Below, piece by piece: positions 42,591 through 50,773 of a DNA stretch of 64,000 nucleotides. Both the position numbers and the translations under genes were made by a program. The stretch is from Saccharopolyspora galaxeae (GTDB lineage Bacteria; Actinomycetota; Actinomycetes; Mycobacteriales; Pseudonocardiaceae). Each line of letters starts with the position of its first letter. Position 1 is the stretch's first letter. The notes under the pieces were generated by a model. That model had not been told where the DNA came from. It saw nothing but the letters and a program-made list of their open reading frames with translations, and did no database searches. The DNA lies in contig NZ_JADDUE010000011.1 in assembly GCF_016526145.1 (NCBI RefSeq), forward strand, positions 1-64,000, read 5' to 3'.

Positions 42591-42923
42591 CTACTCGGCC
42601 GCGAGCACGGCAGTCAGCAGGCCGGGGAAGTGTCGTTGCAGCTCGGCGGTGCGCAGTTCGCTGTAGCGCGCCGTGCCCTCGTCGTACTGGGCGATGATGC
42701 CGCTGTCGCGCAGCACTTTGAAGTGGTGCGTCGAGGTCGACTTGGACACGGTGAGCCCGAAAGCCCCGCAGCTCATCGGCTGCTCCGCGCGCGCCAGCGC
42801 GCGGACGATCTCCAACCGGACCGGTTCGCCGAGCGCGCGCAGCACCTGATCCACCCGAACCTCGCCCAGATCCGGACGGGGCAGCATCTTTCGAGCGCCG
42901 CGCTGGTGCCGCGTGGTGACCAT
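42591..42923 (-). CDS. ArsR-family winged-helix regulator
   Basis: The 110-residue repressor has the ArsR core VLRALGEPVRLEIVRALARA, then GLTVSKSTSTHHFKVLRDSG, and a wing GTARYSELRTAELQ. It lacks a CxC-type metal site (its single Cys is in MSCGAFG), so it is probably not a metal sensor. TACAAT ends 6 nt before ATG 42923, indicating leaderless transcription. The operator TTGTACGA-N6-TCGTACAA covers this -10 box. It is divergent from the Old Yellow Enzyme gene at 43101, which it most likely represses with itself. Confidence 0.92.
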   Translation of the reverse strand: MVTTRHQRGARKMLPRPDLGEVRVDQVLRALGEPVRLEIVRALARAEQPMSCGAFGLTVSKSTSTHHFKVLRDSGIIAQYDEGTARYSELRTAELQRHFPGLLTAVLAAE

Positions 42924-42930
42924 GCCCACA

Positions 42931-42995
42931 TTGTACGACGGAATTCGTACAAGCCGTCCCGTCGTTGCGCGGTTGGTACGACAGCGATCGTACAA
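42931..42995. promoter_or_regulatory. Twin ArsR operators in the arsR/OYE intergenic region
   Basis: Site 1 (42931-42952) is TTGTACGA-N6-TCGTACAA with perfect 8-bp arms and overlaps the arsR -10 box. Site 2 (42974-42995) is TGGTACGA-N6-TCGTACAA, one mismatch. The centres are 43 bp apart, about four helical turns, so bound dimers would lie on the same face of DNA. Confidence 0.75.
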
Positions 42996-43100
42996 CTCGG
43001 CGCGGCTGGCGCGTTTTGCCGAACTGAAGCGAACGATGCCCAGTCCGCGCCTGCTCCGCAGGACGGCCCCGAACCTCCCGGGAAGGAGACAGCAGGCGGT

Positions 43101-44237
43101 ATGTCGACCAGCACCCGTGCGCGGCTGTTCGAGCCTTACCAGCTCGGCAGCGTCGAATTGCGCAACCGCACCGCGCTGGCCCCCATGACGCGGGTGAGCG
43201 CAGCACCGGACGGCACGGTCTCCGACCGCATCCGGGAGTACTACCGCATCTTCGCGGCCGGCGGGTTCGCCGCGCTGATCACCGAGGGGCTCTACATCGA
43301 CACCGCGCACAGCGCCGGCTACTTCGGCCAGCCCGGCATCGCCACCGACGCGCACGTGCAGTCGTGGCGCCCGGTCACCGAGGCCGTGCGCGGCGAGGGG
43401 TCGACCATCATCGCCCAGCTCATGCATGCCGGACCGCAGGTCCAGGGCAACGCATTCGGACTGGGGCCGCTCGGCCCCACCGACAAGCCCGCGCGCGGCG
43501 AACAGCTGCCGTTCTACCGCGGATCCGGGCCTTTCCCCGTCCCGTCCGCGATGACCATCGCCGACATCGGCGAGGTCCGCCAGGCCTTCGTCGACTCGGC
43601 GCTGCGCGCCCGCGAGGCCGGCTTCGACGGCGTGGAGCTGCACGGCGCCAACGGCTACCTCCTGGACGCGTTCCTCACCGACTACCTCAACGACCGCGAC
43701 GACGAGTACGGCGGCTCGCCGCGCAACCGGGTGCGGCTCACCGCCGAGGTCTGCCGGGCCGTCCGCGAGGCCGTGGGCGCGGACTTCGTCGTCGGCGTGC
43801 GCATCTCGCAGGGCAAGGTCAGCGACTCCGCGCACAAGTGGGCCGGCGGAGCCGACGAGGCCGAGGCGATCTTCACCGAGCTGGACGGGGCCGGGCTCGA
43901 CTACGTCCACACCACCGAGCACATCGCCTCGGCACCGGCGTTCGCCGACGATCCGCGGCCGCTGGCGGCGCTGGCCGGCCAGTTCACCGACGCCACCGTC
44001 ATCGCCAACGGCCACATCGACACCCCCGACGAAGCGGGCGTCCTGCTCGAGCAGGGCCCGGCCGACCTCGTCGCGCTCGGACAGTCGGGGCTGGCCAACC
44101 GCAACTGGCCGGAGCGGGTGCGCGCCGGCGCACCGCTCGACGACCGCTTCGTCCCACTCGACGGCGGGCTCGCCGACGTCGAGGACTGGGAACTCGACGC
44201 GGAATCCCTGCTCGCCCTCGACGAATCAGCACGCTGA
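43101..44237 (+). CDS. Old Yellow Enzyme family FMN oxidoreductase (ene-reductase)
   Basis: This 378-residue protein is a TIM-barrel flavoenzyme. It starts LFEPYQLGSVELRNRTALAP and then has LITEGLYIDTAHSAGYFGQP, IIAQLMHAGPQVQ and VELHGANGYLLDAFLTDYLN followed by DEYGGSPRNR. The His and Asn of HGAN correspond to the substrate-binding pair of OYE1. Late blocks VIANGHIDTPDEAG and DLVALGQSGLANRNWP bind FMN phosphate. It reduces alpha,beta-unsaturated carbonyl compounds using NAD(P)H. The divergent ArsR repressor and twin operators suggest induction by an electrophile. Confidence 0.92.
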   Translation: MSTSTRARLFEPYQLGSVELRNRTALAPMTRVSAAPDGTVSDRIREYYRIFAAGGFAALITEGLYIDTAHSAGYFGQPGIATDAHVQSWRPVTEAVRGEGSTIIAQLMHAGPQVQGNAFGLGPLGPTDKPARGEQLPFYRGSGPFPVPSAMTIADIGEVRQAFVDSALRAREAGFDGVELHGANGYLLDAFLTDYLNDRDDEYGGSPRNRVRLTAEVCRAVREAVGADFVVGVRISQGKVSDSAHKWAGGADEAEAIFTELDGAGLDYVHTTEHIASAPAFADDPRPLAALAGQFTDATVIANGHIDTPDEAGVLLEQGPADLVALGQSGLANRNWPERVRAGAPLDDRFVPLDGGLADVEDWELDAESLLALDESAR

Positions 44238-44378
44238 CCCGTCGTACGCCCCGGATCGTCTCCGGGTGGCGCGGTCGATCACAGCCCGCCCTGCCCGTAT
44301 CCCGAGCTGCGCGCGACGGTTCGGCCAGCAGCGACCGGCTGCCGATGGCGTAGCGGGCGACGCGAACACCCGCGAAAA

Positions 44379-44406
44379 GGTGGCCGCACCCGCGGGTGCG
44401 GCCACC
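44379..44406 (-). terminator. Terminator of the methionine-salvage operon
   Basis: A perfect 28-bp palindrome (GGTGGCCGCACCCG and its complement) lies 15 nt after the mtnD stop and is followed on the minus strand by CTTTTCGC. It ends transcription from mtnA through mtnD. Confidence 0.88.
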
Positions 44407-44421
44407 GGCGAACCCGGGGTG

Positions 44422-44997
44422 TCAGCCGCGGGAGGCCATCAGCTTGTCGAAGCTGGGGAACTTCTCGGCGGTGTCGGTGTTGAGGAATTCGCCGATCCAG
44501 CCGTCGTCGTCGTGGAAGAACCGGATCGAGACGAAGTCGGGGCTGGTGCCCATGTCGAACCAGTGCGTGGTGTACGCGGGCACGCTGAGCAGATCGCCGG
44601 CCTCGCACAGCACCGCGTAGACCTTGCCGTCCACGTGCAGGTAGAAAACCCCTGCTCCGCGGGCGAAGAAGCGGTCCTCGTCATCGTCGTGGGTGTGCTC
44701 GGACAGGAACTTCTCCCGCGCGGCGCGCGCCTTGTCCCGCCATTCCTGGGTGTCTTCGGGTTTCATCGAGATCGCGTCGACCTTGATGTAGCCCTCCGCG
44801 TCGATGACCCGGTCCACCTCGGCGCGGTAGGCGTCCAGGACCTGTTCGGAGGACGGCAGCTCCGGCAGGTCCTGCAGCTGCCAGCGGTTGAACCGCACGC
44901 CGAGCTGCTTGAGCACATCGGCGATCTCACCGGCGTCCTCGGTGCGCAAGGTCTCCTGCTGCGGGTCGGTGTCGTTCCAGACGGTCAGCAACGTCAT
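44422..44997 (-). CDS. mtnD: Acireductone dioxygenase
   Basis: This 191-residue cupin of methionine salvage converts acireductone and O2 to the 2-keto precursor of methionine (Fe form) or to an off-pathway product (Ni form). Metal ligands are His101, His103 and Glu107 in HTHDDDEDRFF, and His145 in YTTHWFDMG. GGGAGAG precedes ATG 44997. It is the last gene of the mtnA-C-B-D operon, 48 nt after mtnB. The enzyme is cytoplasmic. Confidence 0.95.
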   Translation of the reverse strand: MTLLTVWNDTDPQQETLRTEDAGEIADVLKQLGVRFNRWQLQDLPELPSSEQVLDAYRAEVDRVIDAEGYIKVDAISMKPEDTQEWRDKARAAREKFLSEHTHDDDEDRFFARGAGVFYLHVDGKVYAVLCEAGDLLSVPAYTTHWFDMGTSPDFVSIRFFHDDDGWIGEFLNTDTAEKFPSFDKLMASRG

Positions 44998-45045
44998 CGC
45001 GGCTCTCCCTTCGATCGGTCCGGTCTGCTCGGCGTTCGTCGCCGC

Positions 45046-45687
45046 TCAACGATCCGCGGCCAGCGCGAACGAGACCAGCCATTCCAGGCATTCGGCGCGG
45101 TGCCGCGCCTCGGCGAGGTCGCCGCCCCACACGTACAGCCCGTGGCGGGCCACGATCAACGCCGGGGTCGCCGCGTCGAAGCCGGCTTCGAACGCCGCGC
45201 CCAATACCCCCATGTCCTGGCTGTTGGGCACCACCGGCACCCGCATTTCGTCGTCGTGGGCGGCGCGGCCGAGTCCTTTGAGCATCTCCAGGTCCCGCAG
45301 CACGACCCCGTCCGGCCAGCGCTCGGCCGCCAGCACCGGCGCCAGCACGTGCACGTGCACCACCGCGCCCGCGCCGGAACGCGCCGCGATGCGCGCGTGC
45401 AGCCCGGCTTCGGCCGAGGGGCGCACGTCCGGGCGCGGCTGGTCCGGTACGGCCGCACCGGCCTGATCGACCACGACCACATCCTCGGCGCCGAGTTCGC
45501 CCTTGTCCCGGCCGCTGGTGGTCACCGCCAGCCGCAGCGGGTCGTCGCGCAGCCGCACCGACAGGTTCCCGGAGGTGCCGCGCATCCAGCCCAGCGCGGC
45601 GAACCTGGCCGACTCGGCGGCCAGCGCCTGCCCGGCGCGGTGCAGCTCGGCCGTGCTCACCTGCGAGGCAGCGGTCGCCGGGCTCAT
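45046..45687 (-). CDS. mtnB: Methylthioribulose-1-phosphate dehydratase
   Basis: This 213-residue class II aldolase/adducin-type zinc enzyme has the phosphate-binding MRGTSGNLSVRL (residues about 35-46), the metal motif VHVHVLAPVLA and a third histidine in VARHGLYVWGGDL. It dehydrates methylthioribulose-1-phosphate in methionine salvage. ATG 45687 overlaps the mtnC stop, so the two are translationally coupled. Context with mtnC and mtnD distinguishes it from fuculose aldolases. Confidence 0.93.
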   Translation of the reverse strand: MSPATAASQVSTAELHRAGQALAAESARFAALGWMRGTSGNLSVRLRDDPLRLAVTTSGRDKGELGAEDVVVVDQAGAAVPDQPRPDVRPSAEAGLHARIAARSGAGAVVHVHVLAPVLAAERWPDGVVLRDLEMLKGLGRAAHDDEMRVPVVPNSQDMGVLGAAFEAGFDAATPALIVARHGLYVWGGDLAEARHRAECLEWLVSFALAADR

Positions 45688-46400
45688 GCGGGCACCTCGA
45701 TGCTGATGTCGCCGAACGTCGCCACCGCCGGATGCGTGCCGAAATCGGCCGCCGCGTAGGGCTCGCCGGGCCGTGCCAGGCCCACCGTGCGCCATCCGGC
45801 TTCGGCGGCCGCGTCCAGTTCGGCGGGCACGTCGGAGGCGAACAGCACCTGCCTCGGCTCGCCGAGCACGTCGCTCATCGCCCGGTACGAGGCGGCTTCG
45901 CGTTTCGGGCCCGCGTTGACGGTGTCGAAGTGGTGGGTGAACAACTCCCGCAGATCCCCGTGATCGGTGTTGGAGAACGACGCGACCTGCGCGGCCACCG
46001 AACCCGACGAGAACACCGCCAGGCCCGCGCCCTGCTCGCGGTAGTGCAGCAACGCCCCCGGCACGTCCGCGAACAGTTCGGTGCGCAGTTCCTTGTCGGC
46101 GTAGCCGCGCTGCCAGATCAGACCCTGCAGCGTCTTCAACGGGGTGGCTTTGCGGTCGGCGTCCATCCACTCGTGCAACACCGCCACGACCTGCGACGTG
46201 CCCGCGTCGGCGGCGAGCCCGGCCTCGTCGCGCACCTGAGCCACCGCCGAGGACACCTGCGGGTCCTGCGGGTGCGCGTCGATCCACGGTCCCAGCCGCG
46301 GCCGGGCGTAGTCGTAGAGCACCTCGTGAACCTGGCTGGTCGCGGTCAGCGTGCCTTCGATGTCGAGCACGACCCAGCGGGCCGGTACCGGCGAGCTCAC
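45684..46400 (-). CDS. mtnC: Acireductone synthase (enolase-phosphatase E1)
   Basis: This 238-residue HAD enzyme enolises and dephosphorylates the diketone intermediate to give acireductone. Motif I is VVLDIEGTLT with nucleophile Asp13 and a Glu as second acid, typical of E1; motif II is VFSSGSVAAQ; later LFASDVPAELDAAAEAG provides the magnesium aspartate. GTG 46400 overlaps the mtnA stop by GTGA and AGGAGG is 4 nt upstream. Confidence 0.94.
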   Translation of the reverse strand: MSSPVPARWVVLDIEGTLTATSQVHEVLYDYARPRLGPWIDAHPQDPQVSSAVAQVRDEAGLAADAGTSQVVAVLHEWMDADRKATPLKTLQGLIWQRGYADKELRTELFADVPGALLHYREQGAGLAVFSSGSVAAQVASFSNTDHGDLRELFTHHFDTVNAGPKREAASYRAMSDVLGEPRQVLFASDVPAELDAAAEAGWRTVGLARPGEPYAAADFGTHPAVATFGDISIEVPA

Positions 46401-47458
46401 ACAACCTCCTGTCGATCCTGCGCGGCGTAGGCGGCCAGCTCACCGGGGGCGAACGGGCCGCGGTCGGTGACCACGGTGGACACGAACCGCGGCGGCGTCA
46501 CGTCGAACGCCGGGTAGTGCCCGCGCACCCGCCGGCTCGCCGTGCGCTGCCCGAGGGTGTGCAGCACCTCGTCGCCGTCGCGGTGCTCGATCGGCACGTC
46601 GGCGCCCGTGGCCGCCGCGGGGTCCGGGCCGTGGCACAGCGCGTGGAACGGTACCCCGAAGGCGTGCGCGGCCACCGCCAGCTGCAACGTACCCACCTTG
46701 TTGATCACGTGTCCGTCCAGGGTGATCCGGTCGCTGGCGGTCACCAGCGCGTCGACCTCGCCCTGGCTGAACAGCGCCGCGCCCATCCCGTCGGTGACCA
46801 GCGTGGCCGCCACGCCCATCTCGGCCAGCGTCTCGGCGGTCAGCCGCGCGCCCTGCAGGTACGGGCGGGTTTCGGTGCAGAAGAACCGCAGCTGCTTGCC
46901 CGCCCGCTGCGCCGCGGCGACCGTCTCGGTCAAGTACAGATCGCCCCAGCAGTGCGTGAGCACCGCCCCGTCGTCGGGCAGCAGCGCCGCGGCCGCCTCG
47001 CCCATCGCGCGGCTGCGGTCGCGGTAGTCGGCGTCACCGGCCCGCGCCCCGGCGAGCGCGGCCGCGGCCAGCTCGGCAGGCGAGTCTTCGCCCCTGGCGC
47101 GGGCCGCGTCGATCTCGCCGAGCACCCACGCCACCGCCAGCCGCTGGTGGTCGTTGGTGGGCCGGGTGGCGATGAGCCGGTCGGCGGCGGCGGACAGGCG
47201 CTGGGAGAACTCGCCCGGACGGTGTTCGGCGGCGTCGCGGGCGGCCAGCACCATGCCCCACAGCGCGGCGAAGTACGGGCCGCTGGACTGGGTGACCATC
47301 TGCTCGATCGCGCAGGCGACCTGCTCGAGGTTGCGGGCGTGCACCCACCGGTGCTCGAACGGGAACACCCGGCGATCCAGCAGGTGCACCCCGTCCTCGG
47401 CCGGTCGCACGCTGTCGGCCAGCAGCGGGGCTGCGGGAGATCGGGTGGTCAGCGGCAT
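46397..47458 (-). CDS. mtnA: Divergent MtnA-like (eIF2B-alpha family) isomerase
   Basis: The 353-residue protein belongs to the eIF2B-alpha/MtnA fold: AVLTHCWGDLYLTETVAAAQ has the conserved Cys, ATLVTDGMGAALF the Asp, and ITLDGHVINKVGTLQLAVAA the Asn-Lys pair. Canonical MtnA has THCNAGxLA, so this is a diverged member, closer in feel to ribose-1,5-bisphosphate isomerases. Being first in an operon with mtnC, B and D, it most likely isomerises methylthioribose-1-phosphate to the ribulose form. AAGGA precedes ATG 47458. No MTA phosphorylase gene is in the window. Confidence 0.82.
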   Translation of the reverse strand: MPLTTRSPAAPLLADSVRPAEDGVHLLDRRVFPFEHRWVHARNLEQVACAIEQMVTQSSGPYFAALWGMVLAARDAAEHRPGEFSQRLSAAADRLIATRPTNDHQRLAVAWVLGEIDAARARGEDSPAELAAAALAGARAGDADYRDRSRAMGEAAAALLPDDGAVLTHCWGDLYLTETVAAAQRAGKQLRFFCTETRPYLQGARLTAETLAEMGVAATLVTDGMGAALFSQGEVDALVTASDRITLDGHVINKVGTLQLAVAAHAFGVPFHALCHGPDPAAATGADVPIEHRDGDEVLHTLGQRTASRRVRGHYPAFDVTPPRFVSTVVTDRGPFAPGELAAYAAQDRQEVV

Positions 47459-47587
47459 CGGTGTCCTTCGGCAAAGGGGTGGTCGGGCGGCGCGGGACAG
47501 GGCCGCGCCAAGATCGGCTCCGCGCTGCGGCCAGGCTAGGCGCCATCGCCTGCGTTGCCGCAACACCTTCCAGATCGCGAGACCCGG

Positions 47588-47599
47588 ACATGCGCATGT
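47588..47599. promoter_or_regulatory. 12-bp palindrome upstream of mtnA
   Basis: ACATGCGCATGT is a perfect palindrome in the 195-bp gap between mtnA and the PrmC-like gene. It could be an operator for the salvage operon or simply a chance dyad. No known SAM-responsive riboswitch pattern was recognised nearby. Confidence 0.3.
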
Positions 47600-47653
47600 T
47601 TTCGCCTGTCAGGGCCAGCGTAGGCGGATCCGGCGGGAGCACGCGGACGGTGC

Positions 47654-48460
47654 TTAGGCGCGGCCGAGCACCATGGTGGCGTCGAGCTCGTCGCACTGTT
47701 CGATGTCGGGACGCAGACCGTGCGCGGTGGCGCATTCGGCGGTGTGCGGTGCCTGGTGCCTGCTGGTCTCGATGAGCAGGTGCCCGCCCGGCGCCAACCA
47801 TTCCGGCGCGCCGGCCACCACGCGGCGCTGCACCGAGAGCCCGTCGGCGCCGCCGTCGAGAGCCACCCGCGGCTCGTGCTCGCGGGCCTCGGGCGGCATG
47901 GTCGCGATCCGCTCGGTCGGCACGTAGGGCGCGTTGGCCACCAGCACGTCGACCCGGCCGCGCAAACCGTCGGGCAGTGCGGCGTAGAGGTCGCCGTGGT
48001 GCACGTGACCGCCCGGGAGGTTCTCCCGCGCACAGCGCACGGCGGCATCGTCGATGTCGGCCGCGTGCACCAGCGCGTGCGGTGCGCCCGCCGCGACCAC
48101 GGCCGCCACCGCCGCGGCGCCGCAGCACAACTCGACCACGACCGGGTGCTGCCCGGCCTGCCCGGCCAATTCCAGCGCGCGGGTGGCGGGCAGCTCGGTG
48201 CGCCGCCGCGGCACGAACACCCCGGGGCGCACCACCACCCGCCGCCCGGCGAAGTGCGCATGGCCCAGCAGGTGCTCCAGCGGCAATCCGGCCACGCGGC
48301 GCTGCAGCAGGTCGGCGAGCTCGGCTGCGTCGCCTGCCGCGGAGCACAACAGCTCCGCCTCCTGCTCGGCGAAGACGCACCCGGCCGCGCGCAGGCGGGA
48401 GACGACCTCGGAGCGCGGCAGCACGCCGTCCGCGGGCCGCCCGGCGTCGGGGTTCGGCAC
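47654..48460 (-). CDS. PrmC/HemK-related protein methyltransferase
   Basis: This 268-residue protein of the putative protein-(glutamine-N5) methyltransferase group has an N-terminal helical domain with LLQRRVAGLPLEHLLGHAHF, VRPGVFVPRRRTELPATRAL, motif I VVELCCGAAAVAAVVAAGA and the catalytic region DVLVANAPYVPTERI. True PrmC has NPPY; here it is NAPY, a variant seen in the PrmC-related subfamily, so the substrate may not be a release factor. TACCGT ends 6 nt before GTG 48460, suggesting a leaderless mRNA. Confidence 0.85.
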   Translation of the reverse strand: MPNPDAGRPADGVLPRSEVVSRLRAAGCVFAEQEAELLCSAAGDAAELADLLQRRVAGLPLEHLLGHAHFAGRRVVVRPGVFVPRRRTELPATRALELAGQAGQHPVVVELCCGAAAVAAVVAAGAPHALVHAADIDDAAVRCARENLPGGHVHHGDLYAALPDGLRGRVDVLVANAPYVPTERIATMPPEAREHEPRVALDGGADGLSVQRRVVAGAPEWLAPGGHLLIETSRHQAPHTAECATAHGLRPDIEQCDELDATMVLGRA

Positions 48461-48483
48461 GCGAAGACGGTATCCGGGCCGGG

Positions 48484-49038
48484 TCAGCCCTTCTTCTTCG
48501 GCGGGTCCTTGCGCAGCAGGTCCGGGCCGATGATGCGGCGCACCACGCGGCGGGCCAAGCTGCGGCGCTTCGCCGGAGCCCGCTGCGTGGACGGATCACG
48601 CTGCGTGGACGGCCCCTGCTGGGGAGCCGGTGTGGGCATGGCGGGCTGTTCCGGGCGCACCGGCTGCTGCGGCGGGGAGACCGGGGCCAGGTCGGCGACG
48701 GTGCCGCCGGTGGCCGGGGCCTCGGGCCGGTGCGGGGCGGGCGGGGCGCCGCCGGGCGCCGGTGCGGGGGACGGGTCCGGGTTGAGCCGCTTGGCGAACT
48801 CGGGCCGTTCCTCGCGGATCGCGGGGATGTAGGGCTGGGTCACTTCCACCCGATCGGCAGGTGCGGGCGGACCGGCTCGCCCGAGTCCGGTGTCCGGGCG
48901 CGGTGCCGCGTCCAGGGGCAGCTCACCGGCGAAGCGAGTGGTCACCGGCCCGGCGTCGGGGCGCGGACGGCCCGGCTGCTGCTCGGGCGGCACCGCCGGC
49001 TGGAACCAAGGGCGAACAAGATCGTCTTGAATCGTCAT
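48484..49038 (-). CDS. Proline-rich hypothetical protein with basic C-terminus
   Basis: Read from ATG 49038, the 184-residue protein is Pro/Ala/Gln-rich and probably unstructured. It contains segments such as VTQPYIPAIREERPEFAKRL and a tandem S-T-Q-R repeat. It ends in a cationic helix (RRSLARRVVRRIIGPDLLRK, then DPPKKKG) that could bind nucleic acid or the membrane. No domain is recognised. The compositional bias and codon bias support coding, but the start is uncertain. Confidence 0.6.
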   Translation of the reverse strand: MTIQDDLVRPWFQPAVPPEQQPGRPRPDAGPVTTRFAGELPLDAAPRPDTGLGRAGPPAPADRVEVTQPYIPAIREERPEFAKRLNPDPSPAPAPGGAPPAPHRPEAPATGGTVADLAPVSPPQQPVRPEQPAMPTPAPQQGPSTQRDPSTQRAPAKRRSLARRVVRRIIGPDLLRKDPPKKKG

Positions 49039-49476
49039 CCGTATCGACTCTGCGGGGAGCAAACGGCCACTTTCACCAGTGGGTGACCCCACCAGCGGAG
49101 CAGACCCTACCGGTAACGGACCGGTAAAGCACCACCCTGCTGGGCCTGGCACGTGGCCGACTCACCGCGCACCGTCACCATCAGCGCCCTCAACAGGGAC
49201 GATCACTGCTTGGGAAGCCTCCGGAAGCGGGATGCGTTCCCGGACACACCCGGAGCCCGGTCGCCGACGGTGACGATCAACAGGCGTGGATCACCGGCCG
49301 CGCGGCCCGCCCGCGATCACCCGTAGTACCGGGCGGAGATCACTTTTGCAGTTCCGGGTGCCGAACCGTTCACGCGTCCGACAGCGCAGGGCAGACCCGC
49401 AACGTGCCCCCCGCGGCGCCGGGCGGCACCCCGCGGGTGCACGATCACCGGCGATCCGGCGAGAAAGGCGATATCC
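49039..49476. other. Long intergenic region with an inverted repeat
   Basis: No gene is visible in 438 bp between divergent genes. Positions 49108-49126 read TACCGGT-N5-ACCGGTA, perfect 7-bp arms, a possible regulator site. The rest shows no repeat or clear promoter. Confidence 0.45.
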
Positions 49477-50055
49477 ATGGCTTTGAGCACGCTCGACCAG
49501 CGCACCGCGCTGGTGCTGATCGACCTGCAGCACGGCATCGTCGGCGGATCCGCCGAGCCGCACACCTCGGCGCAGGTGGTGGCCCGCTCCGTCGAACTCG
49601 CCGATGCCTTCCGCGCCAACCGGCTGCCCGTCGTGCTGGTGCGGGTCAGCTTCGCCGCCGACGGGGCCGACGCGCCCCCGGGCCGCACCGAAGGAGCCGC
49701 CCACCCGGCGCCGGAGGGCTGGGACGTGCTCGTCGATGAGGTGGCGGGCAACCCCGAGGACATCGTGGTGACCAAGCACAACTGGGGCGCGTTCCACGGC
49801 ACCGACCTCGACGTGCAGCTGCGCCGCCGCGGCGTCACCCAGATCGTGCTGGGCGGGATCGCCACCAGCATGGGCGTGGAATCCACCGCCCGCGCCGCGC
49901 ACGAGCACGGCTACCACGTCACGCTGGCCACCGACGCCATGTCCGACTTCGCCGCGGATGCGCACGACAACAGCGTCGGGCGGATCTTCCCGAAGCTCGG
50001 CGAAACCGGCACCACCGCCGAGGTCATCGAGCTGCTGGCAAGCACCCGCGGCTGA
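49477..50055 (+). CDS. Isochorismatase-family hydrolase lacking the usual cysteine
   Basis: The 192-residue alpha/beta protein has the catalytic Asp in ALVLIDLQHGIVGG, Lys in VVTKHNWGAFHGTDLDVQLR, and the loop GGIATSMGVESTARAA. In nicotinamidases and other cysteine hydrolases this loop has Cys before VESTAR; here the position is Gly. That resembles true isochorismatases (EntB/PhzD type), so vinyl-ether hydrolysis rather than amide cleavage is possible. GAAAGG lies upstream of ATG 49477. Confidence 0.85.
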   Translation: MALSTLDQRTALVLIDLQHGIVGGSAEPHTSAQVVARSVELADAFRANRLPVVLVRVSFAADGADAPPGRTEGAAHPAPEGWDVLVDEVAGNPEDIVVTKHNWGAFHGTDLDVQLRRRGVTQIVLGGIATSMGVESTARAAHEHGYHVTLATDAMSDFAADAHDNSVGRIFPKLGETGTTAEVIELLASTRG

Positions 50056-50281
50056 GCCGCCGGCAGGAAGCGTTGCGGAGCCGGTCGCTCAGGTGCCCAC
50101 CAGCGAGCGGCTCCGCCGCTTGGCGAAACAGCACCGAGGCGCCGCCCGCGGGCCAAGCGCGGCCGGCTCGAAACGCGGCGCGCACCGGGTCCGCCGAACC
50201 AGGCGGGCGGCTATCCTCGGAGTGCCCGGGCCCGCGCCTTGCTCGCGACGGGCCGCACCGCCTCGCCCGGGGGAGCGTGCT

Positions 50282-50773
50282 GTGACCGAACGCAAACCGC
50301 TCGGCATGACCTTCGAGTCGTGGATCGACCGGCAGATCCGCGTCGCACACGAGCGCGGCGAGTTCGACGACCTCGACGGCGCGGGCGAACCGCTGCCCGG
50401 CGCGGGCAAACCGCTCGAGGAGCAGTGGTGGGTCAAGGGCTACATCGATCGCGAAGGGCTCTCCGGCGAGGCGCTGCTGCCGACGCCGCTGCAGCTGCGC
50501 AAGGAGATCGAACGGTTGCCGGAGACCGTGCAGGAGCTGCCCACCGAACAGGCCGTGCGCGAGACGGTCAGCGACCTCAACCGGCGCATCGTGGAGTGGC
50601 TGCGCAGCCCGTCCGGGCCACGGGTGCCGCTGAGCACGGTCCGCGTCGACGACGTCGTCGAGCGCTGGCGCGGGGAGCGCAGCACCCCGCCGCCTCCGGC
50701 CACCGAGCCCGCTCCCGCGCGCCCGATGAGCCGGTGGCGCCGATTCACCCGCCTGTTGAGCGGAAAGCGCTGA
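50282..50773 (+). CDS. DUF1992 (DnaJ-C28-like) domain protein
   Basis: This 163-residue protein has the DUF1992 core: FESWIDRQIRVAHERGEFDD, LDGAGEPLPGAGKPL, then EEQWWVKGYIDREGL. This domain is shared with the vertebrate DNAJC28 protein but lacks a J domain. A basic C-terminus (MSRWRRFTRLLSGKR) ends it. GTG 50282 follows GGGGGAG. The cellular role is not established. Confidence 0.82.
   Translation: MTERKPLGMTFESWIDRQIRVAHERGEFDDLDGAGEPLPGAGKPLEEQWWVKGYIDREGLSGEALLPTPLQLRKEIERLPETVQELPTEQAVRETVSDLNRRIVEWLRSPSGPRVPLSTVRVDDVVERWRGERSTPPPPATEPAPARPMSRWRRFTRLLSGKR

Noticed and set aside
47459-47653. Riboswitch in the mtnA leader
   Set aside because: A SAM-type element would make sense here, but the known conserved core patterns and pairing were not found; only a 12-bp palindrome was seen.
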